Assembly (NCBI RefSeq): GCF_023630175.1
Contig: NZ_JALLIN010000034.1
Coordinates: 18,766 to 82,765, forward strand
Direction: 5' to 3'
DNA length: 64,000 nucleotides
From: Streptomyces cellostaticus
GTDB lineage: Bacteria; Actinomycetota; Actinomycetes; Streptomycetales; Streptomycetaceae
Shown: one piece after another, positions 33,229-40,621 of the stretch
Layout of the letters: every line of letters begins with the position of its first letter
Numbering within the stretch: the stretch's first letter is position 1
Notes under the pieces: model-generated
What the model was told of the DNA's origin: nothing
What the model saw: only the letters and a program-made list of their open reading frames with translations
Databases searched by the model: none
Program-made: the position numbers and the translations under genes

Positions 33229-34665
33229 GTGAGTGACACCCCATTCGGATTCGGCCTTCCGCCGGAGGAGCCGGAAGACGGCGACGAGGGCAAGAAGAAG
33301 GACCAGCAGAGCGGTGGTGAGCAGGGACCGGCCAACCCGTTCGGCTTCGGGCTGCCCGGAGCCGGAGGCTTTGGCGGCCCCGGTGCCGACAACCCGCTCG
33401 CAGCGATGTTCGGATCCCTGAACCCCACCGACCTGGGAGCCGCCTTCCAGCAGCTCGGCCAGATGCTCTCGTACGAGGGCGGCCCGGTGAACTGGGACAT
33501 GGCCAAGCAGATCGCCCGCCAGACGGTCTCCCAGGGCACCCCGGACGGCGTGAAGGACGCGAGCGTCGGCGCCGCCGATCGTTCCGCGGTCGAGGAGGCC
33601 GTCCGTCTGGCCGATCTGTGGCTGGACGACGCGACGTCCCTGCCGTCGGGCGCGGGCTCGGCGGTGGCCTGGTCCCGCGCGGAGTGGGTCGAGGCGACCC
33701 TGCCCGCGTGGCAGGAGCTGGTCGATCCGGTGGCCGAGCGGGTCGGCGCGGCCATGGGCGACGTCCTGCCCGAGGAGATGCAGGCCATGGCGGGCCCGCT
33801 GATCGGCATGATGCGCTCGATGGGCGGCGCCATGTTCGGCACGCAGATCGGTCAGGCCGTGGGCGTTCTCGCGGGCGAGGTCGTCGGTTCCACCGACATC
33901 GGCCTGCCGCTGGGGCCGGCGGGCAGGGCCGCGCTGCTCCCGGTCAACGTGGAGGCGTTCGGCAAGGACCTCGGCGTGCCGCAGGAGGAGGTCCGGCTCT
34001 ACCTGGCGCTGCGCGAGGCGGCTCATCAGCGCCTGTTCGCGCACGTGCCGTGGCTGCGCTCGCACCTGTTCGGCGCGGTCGACGGCTACGCCCGCGGCAT
34101 CAAGGTCGACACGGCCAAGCTGGAGGACGTGGTCGGGCAGTTCGACCCGCAGAACCCCGAGCAGCTTCAGGACGCCCTGCAGCAGGGCATGTTCCAGCCG
34201 GAGGACACGCCCGAGCAGAAGGCGGCGCTGGCCCGCCTGGAGACGGCTCTGGCGCTCGTCGAGGGCTGGGTGGACGCGGTGGTGCACGCGGCCGCGAAAC
34301 CGCGCCTGTCGTCCGCCGACGCCCTGCGCGAGACCCTGCGCCGCCGCCGGGCCACCGGCGGACCGGCGGAGCAGACGTTCGCCACGCTGATCGGCCTGGA
34401 GCTGCGCCCGCGCCGGCTGCGTGACGCCTCCCGGCTGTGGGCCTCGCTCACGGACGCGCGCGGTGTGGACGGCCGGGACGCCCTGTGGGCCCACCCGGAC
34501 ATGCTGCCGACCGCCACCGACCTGGACGACCCCGACGGCTTCGTGCACCGCGAGCAGCTCGACTTCTCGGAGCTGGACAAGATGCTCGGCGAGGCGGCGG
34601 GCGGCGCCGGCGACAAGCCGAACCTGCGCAAGGACGACGAGACCGAGGGCGACGGCACCGAGTGA
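33229..34665 (+). CDS. Zinc-metalloprotease-like protein (DUF2342/zincin_2 family)
   Basis: A 478-residue protein. The N-terminus has two copies of a PFGFGLP motif (residues about 5 and 41) around a charged Gly/Glu/Lys-rich linker. The family core begins at LNPTDLGAAFQQLGQMLSYEGGPVNWDMAKQIARQ. The region VRLYLALREAAHQRLFAHVP carries RExxH, where classical zincins have HExxH, and a second Glu-containing helix follows, as in other DUF2342 members. The mycobacterial counterpart sits next to PDZ-Lon and UPF0182 genes, as here. GTG 33229 has GAGGAA. It overlaps the next gene by 4 bp. Confidence 0.82.
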   Translation: MSDTPFGFGLPPEEPEDGDEGKKKDQQSGGEQGPANPFGFGLPGAGGFGGPGADNPLAAMFGSLNPTDLGAAFQQLGQMLSYEGGPVNWDMAKQIARQTVSQGTPDGVKDASVGAADRSAVEEAVRLADLWLDDATSLPSGAGSAVAWSRAEWVEATLPAWQELVDPVAERVGAAMGDVLPEEMQAMAGPLIGMMRSMGGAMFGTQIGQAVGVLAGEVVGSTDIGLPLGPAGRAALLPVNVEAFGKDLGVPQEEVRLYLALREAAHQRLFAHVPWLRSHLFGAVDGYARGIKVDTAKLEDVVGQFDPQNPEQLQDALQQGMFQPEDTPEQKAALARLETALALVEGWVDAVVHAAAKPRLSSADALRETLRRRRATGGPAEQTFATLIGLELRPRRLRDASRLWASLTDARGVDGRDALWAHPDMLPTATDLDDPDGFVHREQLDFSELDKMLGEAAGGAGDKPNLRKDDETEGDGTE

Positions 34666-35183
34666 GCCTGTACGACGACGCGGTCCTCGTGCTCAAGGGG
34701 TACGAGGGCCAGGCGGAGCTGCGCCAGGCCTACCTGGACCATCTGGCGTCCCACCCGGACGGCATGTGGAAGGCGTGCGCGGCGGGGCACGTCACGGCCA
34801 GCGCGCTGGTGATCGACCCCGAGCGCGGCCGGGTGCTGCTGACCCTGCACCGGAAGCTGCGGATGTGGCTGCAGATGGGCGGCCACTGCGAGCCCGGCGA
34901 CGCCACCCTGCGGGACGCCGCCCTGCGGGAGGCCACGGAGGAGTCGGGGATCGCGGGACTGTCCCTGGTGCCCGGCGGTCCGGTCCGCCTGGACCGGCAT
35001 CCGATCCCGCCGCCCTGCCACTGGCACCTCGACGTCCAGTACGCGGTGCTGGCTCCGCCCGGAGCCGTCCAGGAGATCAGCGACGAGTCACTGGACCTGC
35101 GCTGGTTCGGGTACGACGAGGTGGCCGACGTGGCCGACGGGTCCGTCGTGCGCCTGCTGGAGGCGACGCGCGCCAGACTCTGA
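34662..35183 (+). CDS. Nudix hydrolase
   Basis: A 173-residue hydrolase of nucleoside-diphosphate-linked compounds. The Nudix box is GGHCEPGDATLRDAALREATEESGI: the final REx2EE residues are intact, while the position usually held by the first Glu reads Asp (PGDATL). Flanking parts include VTASALVIDPERGRVLLTLHRKL and a C-terminal region after a Pro-rich segment (IPPPCHWHLDVQYAVL). It starts with GTG 34662 overlapping the zincin stop (GTGA), giving translational coupling. It ends before a perfect 40-bp palindrome that separates it from the AIM24 operon on the other strand. Confidence 0.88.
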   Translation: MSLYDDAVLVLKGYEGQAELRQAYLDHLASHPDGMWKACAAGHVTASALVIDPERGRVLLTLHRKLRMWLQMGGHCEPGDATLRDAALREATEESGIAGLSLVPGGPVRLDRHPIPPPCHWHLDVQYAVLAPPGAVQEISDESLDLRWFGYDEVADVADGSVVRLLEATRARL

Positions 35184-35185
35184 AC

Positions 35186-35225
35186 GCGACGAGGGGTGAC
35201 CGCCCGGGCGGTCACCCCTCGTCGC
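35186..35225. terminator. Perfect 40-bp palindromic terminator
   Basis: Twenty-base arms meet with no spacer (centre CCC|GGG at 35203-35208) and are perfectly complementary. It lies between the stop codons of the convergent Nudix and AIM24 genes, 3 bp and 13 bp away, and serves both strands. No U-tract. Confidence 0.85.
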
Positions 35226-35237
35226 GTCGCCCGCGGC

Positions 35238-35993
35238 TCAGGTCCAGACGTTCCCCTGGTTCTGGCCGCGCGCCCCCTGCTGCCCCATGCCGAACTGCGC
35301 GGCGAGGCCCTGCCCGATCTGCGCGTTCTGCGGCGGCAGCAGCTCGCTCGGCTGCACCAGCGCGAAGCCGGCGCCCATGAAGCTCAGCTCCCAGCCCTCT
35401 CCGGTACTGCCGCGCCGCCGCCAGACGCCGGAGGAGTGCGTCTGGGCCTGCATCTGCACGCGCAGCCCGGTGGACCAGGCGACGATCGCGTCGGCGTCGC
35501 AGTTGACGTACTTGTCGGGCGTGACCTGCATCAGCAGCGGCGCGCCCGAGGTCATCAGGGCGATCCTGCCGTGCCCGGTGATGTTGAGCTGGTACTTCCC
35601 CGAGCCGGAGATGCCGTACAGGCTGTCGACGGCGATGATCTCGTGGTGCAGCGAGGAGTCCATGGCGAGGACGTAGGAGCTGTCGACGGTCAGACCGTCC
35701 GGCTCGACGTCCATGACGTGCACGTACTGGGCGAGGTTGGCGAGGTAGACGGTGCCCTGCCCGTGACAGCGCATCAGGTCCAGCCCCTCGCCGGTGTACC
35801 TGCGCGCGTGTGTCTGGCCGTGGGTGCGGTACTCGGCGTCGAACTCGACCAGGCCCTGGTAGGCGACCATGGATCCCTTGCGGGCCAGGAGGTCGTCGTG
35901 GCCGTCCAGGGCGACGCGGAGCATCTGCTTGTTCTGCAGGCTCCAGCGCTCCTGGGACTGCTGGTCGTTGTGGGCGAAAAGCGGGCTCTGCAT
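35238..35993 (-). CDS. AIM24-family protein, last gene of a TerD/AIM24 operon
   Basis: A 251-residue member of the AIM24 (TIGR00266-like) beta-rich family. Repeating patterns visible: LARKGSMVAYQGLVEFD, RYTGEGLDLMRCHGQGTVYLANLAQYVHVMDVEPDGLTVD, ISGSGKYQLNITGHGRIALM, VNCDADAIVAWSTGLRVQMQ. A C-terminal Gln-rich tail (GMGQQGARGQNQGN) has no equivalent in the other copies. It has no membrane segment. It is 17 bp downstream of the next AIM24 gene and shares its operon. AIM24 proteins are of unknown molecular function; the bacterial family is often near tellurium-resistance-type genes. Confidence 0.83.
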   Translation of the reverse strand: MQSPLFAHNDQQSQERWSLQNKQMLRVALDGHDDLLARKGSMVAYQGLVEFDAEYRTHGQTHARRYTGEGLDLMRCHGQGTVYLANLAQYVHVMDVEPDGLTVDSSYVLAMDSSLHHEIIAVDSLYGISGSGKYQLNITGHGRIALMTSGAPLLMQVTPDKYVNCDADAIVAWSTGLRVQMQAQTHSSGVWRRRGSTGEGWELSFMGAGFALVQPSELLPPQNAQIGQGLAAQFGMGQQGARGQNQGNVWT

Positions 35994-36010
35994 GATGTTC
36001 TGACTCCCCC

Positions 36011-36691
36011 TCAGCCCCGGAACCGAAGGCGGTCGGTGCTGTCCTCGCTGGGCTGGACCACGACGATGCCCTGGCCGGAGAAGGCCATCTGGTAGGCCTC
36101 ACCACTGCCCCGGCCGATCAGCGACTGCGCCTTGAAGCTGCGCTTCCCCTTCACCTTCAGGTTCGGGGACCAGGCGACCAGCGCGTCCGGGTCGACGTAC
36201 GTCTCGTCCTCGCCGCCGCCGCAGTCGACGACGATCGGCTTGCCCCGGGAGGTCAGCGCGACCCAGCCCTGCCCGGAGATCCTGGTGTTCCACAGGCCCT
36301 GTCCGGCGAACTTGGCGAGCCCCTTGACCCGCTCCACACCCCAGCTCAGGTGGGCGTCGAAGGCGAGCAGGTTGGTGGCGTTGACCGAGATGCCGTCGCC
36401 GTTGAGGTTGATGACGACGACGTCGGCGCCGTAGTCGGCGAGGTAGAGCAGTCCGTCGCCGGAGCACTTCATCAGGGGGGCGCCCTCACCGGTCAGCCAG
36501 TCGCGGGCGACCTGGCGGACGGCCGGCGGGTTGGGCTCGTACTGGACGAAGCCCTCGTAGGCGACCATCGACCCCACGCGCGCGAGGAGGTCGCTGCCGG
36601 TCTGCATGGCGACCTTCAGCATGTGGTTGCCGTGGTTCTCCATGCGGGCGTTGACGGGTGCGGGGGCGTAGCCCGCGAGCGGCTGGTTCAT
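36011..36691 (-). CDS. AIM24-family protein, middle gene of the TerD/AIM24 operon
   Basis: A 226-residue AIM24 paralogue of its neighbours: LARVGSMVAYEGFVQYE, WLTGEGAPLMKCSGDGLLYLAD, GLAKFAGQGLWNTRISGQGWVALTSRGKPIVVD, VDPDALVAWSPNLKVKG, YQMAFSGQGIVVVQPSED. It contains a Gly/Asp/Glu-rich loop (GGGEDETYVDP) absent from the first paralogue. The ATG 36691 (MNQPLAGYAPAPVNARM) follows the upstream gene by 11 bp, so co-translation is likely. Function unknown. Sequence similarity to the flanking copies points to tandem duplication. Confidence 0.83.
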   Translation of the reverse strand: MNQPLAGYAPAPVNARMENHGNHMLKVAMQTGSDLLARVGSMVAYEGFVQYEPNPPAVRQVARDWLTGEGAPLMKCSGDGLLYLADYGADVVVINLNGDGISVNATNLLAFDAHLSWGVERVKGLAKFAGQGLWNTRISGQGWVALTSRGKPIVVDCGGGEDETYVDPDALVAWSPNLKVKGKRSFKAQSLIGRGSGEAYQMAFSGQGIVVVQPSEDSTDRLRFRG

Positions 36692-36702
36692 GACGGGCTC
36701 CC

Positions 36703-38352
36703 TCAGACCTCGTACGGCTGGACGACGATGAAGTTGCCGGGAGCGCCCCGGAACTGCAGGTTGACGCTCTCGCCGGTGTCGCCCGGGTAGGCGTTGCGGC
36801 GCATCCTGACCTGGCTGGAGACGATCACCTGGGAGGCGGCCGACCAGGCGACGACCGCGTGGCAGTCGGCGAACGTCGTCGGTGTCACCGGCAGCACCAC
36901 CGGGGTTCCGTGCGTCTTGACGACGATCGTGCCGGTGCCCTGGAACTGCATCGTGAACAGCGCGCCGCCGGGAATGCCGTGCCCCTCGACGCGCCGGACC
37001 TCGTAGGTGAGGCTCTCGTCGAAGGCGAGGACGTTCTCCGCCGAGACGCAGATCGCGTCGCCCTGGAGCTCGACGGGGTGCACGTGGCTGGAGTTCTCGG
37101 CGAAGAAGACCTGGCCCTGGCCGGTGCAGCGCATCAGCTGCATCTCCTGGCCGGTCGTGTTGCCCACGATCCGCCCGGCGAACCCGGCGCCCTTGTAGCT
37201 GAAGTCGACCTTGCCCTGGTAGAGCACCATGCTGCCCTGCCGGGCCAGCACGGGCTGGCCGCCGATGCCGAGGTCGACGCGGATGAGCTTGGAGTTCTGC
37301 GGCGTCCAGCGCTGCCCGGTCGGCGTCTCCTTGAACTGCTGCAGCGCGGCCGTCACACCGGCGCCGCCCTGGGGGGCGCCCTGGGGGACGCCGTAACCGG
37401 CGGCCTGCTGGCCGGGGACCTGGCCGTACGGCGGCTGCTGGCCGTAGCCCGGGGGCATCGGGGGGCCGGACTGCCCGCCGTGGGAGGGCTGCTGGCCGTA
37501 GCCCGGAGGCATCGGGGCGCTGGGCGGGCCGCCGTAGGGCGGTTGCGGGGGCTGGCCGTAGGGCGCGGGAGCCGGGGCCGGGGGCGGGACGGTGCCGCCG
37601 CCGGGCGGCGTCAGGGGCGCGATGACCGTCGGCGCGCCGTGCACGTTCGGGGCGGACGCCGGGGCCGGGGGCGGGGGCGGGGTGAAGCCCTGCGGGGCCG
37701 GCGTGGGCGCGGGAGACGGGGCGGCGGGAGCCGCGAACACGGGCGGGGCTGCGGCCTGTGCGGGCGGGGCGAAGCCGGGAGCGGCCGTGGACTGCGGCTG
37801 CTGCGGGGCGGCCGGCGCCTCCTCCTCGACCACCTCGCCGCCGAAGTTCTTCAGCAGCGCCTCCAGTCCGCCGTCGAAGCCCTGCCCGACCGCGGCGAAC
37901 CGCCAGACGTCCTTGAAGTAGAAGTCGCCGAGCATGACGGCCCGCTCGGTGGAGAACTCCGAGCCGTCGAAGGAGTACCGCGCGACCTCCTCGCCGCCGG
38001 CCACGATGCGCAGGTATCCGGGGCCGATCTGCGACATCTGCCCGGCGCCGTCGACGGTCGCCGTGAAGGACAGCTTCCGGATGCCCGCGGGGACGCGGTC
38101 CAGCGTGACCCGGAACGACTCCGTGTCACCGGCCTGGCCGCCCAGCATCTGGACGGACTCCTCCGGGGACTTCGGCTGGTTGAAGAAGATGAAGTACCGG
38201 TCGTCGGAGAGGCGCTCGTCGGCGTCCAGGCCGAAGCAGCTGATGTCGAAGTCCAGTCCGGGGGCGGAGACCTGCACGCCTACGTACAGATCGGTGCCCG
38301 CCGTCAGGTCACTGATCCTGGCCTTGTGGCCGCGTTGGAATTCCCTGGCCAT
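36703..38352 (-). CDS. TerD domain fused to AIM24 domain through a Pro/Gln/Gly linker
   Basis: A 549-residue fusion. Residues 1-175 are a TerD-family domain: LTAGTDLYVGVQVSAPGLDFDISCFGLDADERL, then the Ca-site-like GDFYFKDVWRFAAVGQGFDGGLEALLKNFGGEV. Residues 185-330 form a low-complexity linker rich in Pro, Ala, Gln and Gly with repeated MPPGYGQQP units. Residues 335-549 are an AIM24 domain (LARQGSMVLYQGKVDF, LMRCTGQGQVFFAENSSHVHPVEL, NVLAFDESLTYEVRRVEG). It starts at ATG 38352 and is the first gene of the three-gene operon. TerD proteins occur in tellurite-resistance and phage-defence-like clusters; the fusion suggests TerD and AIM24 act together. Confidence 0.86.
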   Translation of the reverse strand: MAREFQRGHKARISDLTAGTDLYVGVQVSAPGLDFDISCFGLDADERLSDDRYFIFFNQPKSPEESVQMLGGQAGDTESFRVTLDRVPAGIRKLSFTATVDGAGQMSQIGPGYLRIVAGGEEVARYSFDGSEFSTERAVMLGDFYFKDVWRFAAVGQGFDGGLEALLKNFGGEVVEEEAPAAPQQPQSTAAPGFAPPAQAAAPPVFAAPAAPSPAPTPAPQGFTPPPPPAPASAPNVHGAPTVIAPLTPPGGGTVPPPAPAPAPYGQPPQPPYGGPPSAPMPPGYGQQPSHGGQSGPPMPPGYGQQPPYGQVPGQQAAGYGVPQGAPQGGAGVTAALQQFKETPTGQRWTPQNSKLIRVDLGIGGQPVLARQGSMVLYQGKVDFSYKGAGFAGRIVGNTTGQEMQLMRCTGQGQVFFAENSSHVHPVELQGDAICVSAENVLAFDESLTYEVRRVEGHGIPGGALFTMQFQGTGTIVVKTHGTPVVLPVTPTTFADCHAVVAWSAASQVIVSSQVRMRRNAYPGDTGESVNLQFRGAPGNFIVVQPYEV

Positions 38353-38488
38353 GCGCTACGACCGTCCCCCATCCCGAAAGCGAGTGCGTCGCGACAGGCT
38401 AACCGCAAATTTCGGCAAAGGGTGCGGCGGGTGCGAGTCGGTACACACCCGGTACAGAACCGGCCGCGCGCCCCGCCCGCCGGTCCGG

Positions 38489-39088
38489 TCACTCGTCGCG
38501 GGCGCCGGGCACGTGCGGCAGCCGCTCGGCCGCCACCACCCCTTCGAGGTAGCCGCGGGCCCGCTCGGTGCGCGGGTAGGACTCCAGCAGCCGCCAGAAG
38601 CCGGCGCCGTGACCGGGCACCAGCAGGTGCGCCAGCTCATGGCACAGGACGTAGTCGATGACGTACTCCGGCATCCCCTGCAGCCGGTGCGAGAGGCGGA
38701 TGCTGCCCTCGGCCGGGGTGCAAGAGCCCCATCGGGTGTTCTGGTTGGTGACCCAGCGCACGGACGCGGGACGGGCCCGGCCCTCGAAGTACTGGGCCGA
38801 CAGCCGCTCGGCGCGCTCGGTCAGCTCGGCGTCGCCCAGCACCCGTCTGCTCTCCTGGGCGGCGAGCTTGTCGAGCATGAGGTTCACCCAGCGCTGCTCC
38901 TCCGCCTCGGACATCCGGGCGGGGATCAGCACGACGGTGCGATCGCCCTCGCGGTACGCGGAGACCGTCCGGCGGCGCCGGGTACTCCTGCGGACCTCGA
39001 TCGCGCTCGCCCCCGAGCCGCTCGGCGGCTGGCTCGTCGTCGTGCTGCGCTGTGGTTTTCCGGCGCGGTACAGGGGGTCGGCGGGCAC
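38489..39088 (-). CDS. YgjP/SprT-like M48-related metallopeptidase
   Basis: A 199-residue protein. The C-terminal domain holds the zinc motif YVLCHELAHLLVPGHGAGFW (HExxH plus a third His nine residues on), preceded by the family signature VTNQNTRWGSCTPAEGSIRLSHRL. The N-terminal 50 residues are Arg/Ser-rich and disordered-looking (KPQRSTTTSQPPSGSGAS, then RRSTRRRRTV). The family is DUF45/YgjP, whose biological substrate is uncertain. It is transcribed alone, upstream of the AIM24 operon (136-bp gap). Confidence 0.87.
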   Translation of the reverse strand: MPADPLYRAGKPQRSTTTSQPPSGSGASAIEVRRSTRRRRTVSAYREGDRTVVLIPARMSEAEEQRWVNLMLDKLAAQESRRVLGDAELTERAERLSAQYFEGRARPASVRWVTNQNTRWGSCTPAEGSIRLSHRLQGMPEYVIDYVLCHELAHLLVPGHGAGFWRLLESYPRTERARGYLEGVVAAERLPHVPGARDE

Positions 39089-39182
39089 GCCCCGACGTTA
39101 CCCGCTGGGGCGGGCCGAAGTCCCGGCTCCGGGGCGCCCGTGTAGCGGCGCCCCACCATGTGTTTGATTTGTACGACCGATA

Positions 39183-39245
39183 TGCCCGAAGTGGTGCCGC
39201 CGATTGGTATGACGAACACCCCCAGCCTGTGGACAACTTCGGGCA
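39183..39245. promoter_or_regulatory. Inverted repeat with embedded DnaA-box-like site between divergent genes
   Basis: The 300-bp gap 39089-39388 separates the YgjP gene from the ThiF-like gene. It contains TGCCCGAAGT (39183-39192) and its inverse ACTTCGGGCA (39236-39245), 10-bp arms 43 bp apart, and within the spacer TGTGGACAA (39228-39236), which is a DnaA box TTGTCCACA on the reverse strand. No clear promoter of either gene could be assigned. It may be a regulatory structure. Confidence 0.4.
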
Positions 39246-39388
39246 CCCCCGCGGCACGGACCGGCATGCTGGCGGAGGTCGGCGGAGCGTGACCGGCTCC
39301 ACCGGCCCACGGGCACCGGCGACCCGGTCGCGGGGCGTTTGCATACCCAGGGGACAATTCAGGAGAATGCGACGGACACGGGGGTGTC

Positions 39389-40621
39389 ATGCATCCGATG
39401 GTGAAACCCGCGCTGCGGCGCGGCTGGCGCGACCTCAACACCGTGCAGTTCGGGATGACCCCGGCGCACGCGATGACACTGGGACCGATGGACACGGCGA
39501 CCGGCAGCTTCCTGGACCTGCTCAACGGCACCCGCGGCCTGCCTCTGCTGCGGGACGAGGGCCGGCGCATGGACCTGCCCGACGGCCAGGTCGACGCGCT
39601 GCTCGAGCGGCTGGCCCGCGCGGGCCTGCTCGACGACACACGCGGCGGCGGTCCGGCCGCCGACGCCCTGCGGGAGCGCACGGACGCCCTGGAGCGGCTG
39701 CGCCCCGACCTCGCCTCGCTGACCCTGACCACTCCGGAGCCGGGCGGCGCGCTCGGCCGGCTCGCCGCCCGCGGCGCGCAGCGCGTGCAGGTGCGCGGGG
39801 CGGGGCGGGTCGGAGCGCTGCTGGCGTCGGTGCTGTCGGGGGCCGGGGTCGGAGAGGTCGACGTACGCGACGTGGGACGCGTCGAGCCGTGGGACGTGGC
39901 ACCGGGCGGGCTCCCCGCCGACTCGCTGCGCGAACGCCGGCAGGACGCGGCGCGGGCGGCGGTGCGCCGCGCGGCCCCTGGCCGGCCCGCCCGCCGCGCC
40001 CGCTCCACGCGCGCCGCGGCCGCCGCGAGCGCCGGCACCGACGATCCCGGCCTCTCCCTCGTGATCATCGCCCCGCGCGACGACGTCGCCGTGCACGCGC
40101 CCGACCCGTTCGCCGCCGAACCGCTCCTGGCCTCCGGCACACCCCATCTGTACACGGGAGTCGTGGAGGGCACGGGCGTCGTCGGGCCCCTCGTCCTGCC
40201 GGGCGGGACGAGCTGCGCGGGCTGTCTGCACCAGGACCGCGCGGACCGCGATCCGGCGTGGCCCCGGCTGGTCGCCCAGTGGCGATCCGGCAGCGCCCGC
40301 CGGGTGGGCGCCTGTGACCTGGCTCTCGCCACAGCCGTCGCCGGCGTCGCCGCGGCCCACGCCCTCGCCTTCCTCGACGGAGCGTCTCCGTCCAGCGCGG
40401 GCACCCGCTGGGAGGTCTCCCTCCCCGGCCTGACCTGGCATTCCCGGCCGATCTGGCCGCACCCGGCATGCGGATGCGGGGCAGCGGAGAGAGGTAAGGG
40501 GGAGCACTCCTCCACGGACGGGGAGCCGCGCGAGACAATGGCGGTGCGACGGCCGTCGCCGGCGCGACGACGCGAGGCAGGCGTGTCGCGGCCGACTGGG
40601 ACTTGGAGGGCGCATGTCTGA
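39389..40621 (+). CDS. Orphan ThiF/E1-like protein of the TOMM peptide-binding type
   Basis: A 410-residue protein. The N-terminal ~90 residues (MVKPALRRGWRDLNTVQFGM, FLDLLNGTRGLPLLRDEG, DALLERLARAGLLDDTR) look like the winged-helix peptide-clamp region of TOMM cyclodehydratase partner proteins; a Rossmann-like segment follows (VRGAGRVGALLASVLSGAGVGEVDVRD). Two zinc cysteine pairs are visible (GGTSCAGCLHQD and PACGCGAAE). No YcaO or E1 catalytic Cys could be identified and no precursor peptide gene is nearby. The C-terminus is Arg/Pro-rich. Its stop overlaps the start of the AarF gene by 8 bp, so both form one operon. Function unknown. Confidence 0.72.
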   Translation: MHPMVKPALRRGWRDLNTVQFGMTPAHAMTLGPMDTATGSFLDLLNGTRGLPLLRDEGRRMDLPDGQVDALLERLARAGLLDDTRGGGPAADALRERTDALERLRPDLASLTLTTPEPGGALGRLAARGAQRVQVRGAGRVGALLASVLSGAGVGEVDVRDVGRVEPWDVAPGGLPADSLRERRQDAARAAVRRAAPGRPARRARSTRAAAAASAGTDDPGLSLVIIAPRDDVAVHAPDPFAAEPLLASGTPHLYTGVVEGTGVVGPLVLPGGTSCAGCLHQDRADRDPAWPRLVAQWRSGSARRVGACDLALATAVAGVAAAHALAFLDGASPSSAGTRWEVSLPGLTWHSRPIWPHPACGCGAAERGKGEHSSTDGEPRETMAVRRPSPARRREAGVSRPTGTWRAHV

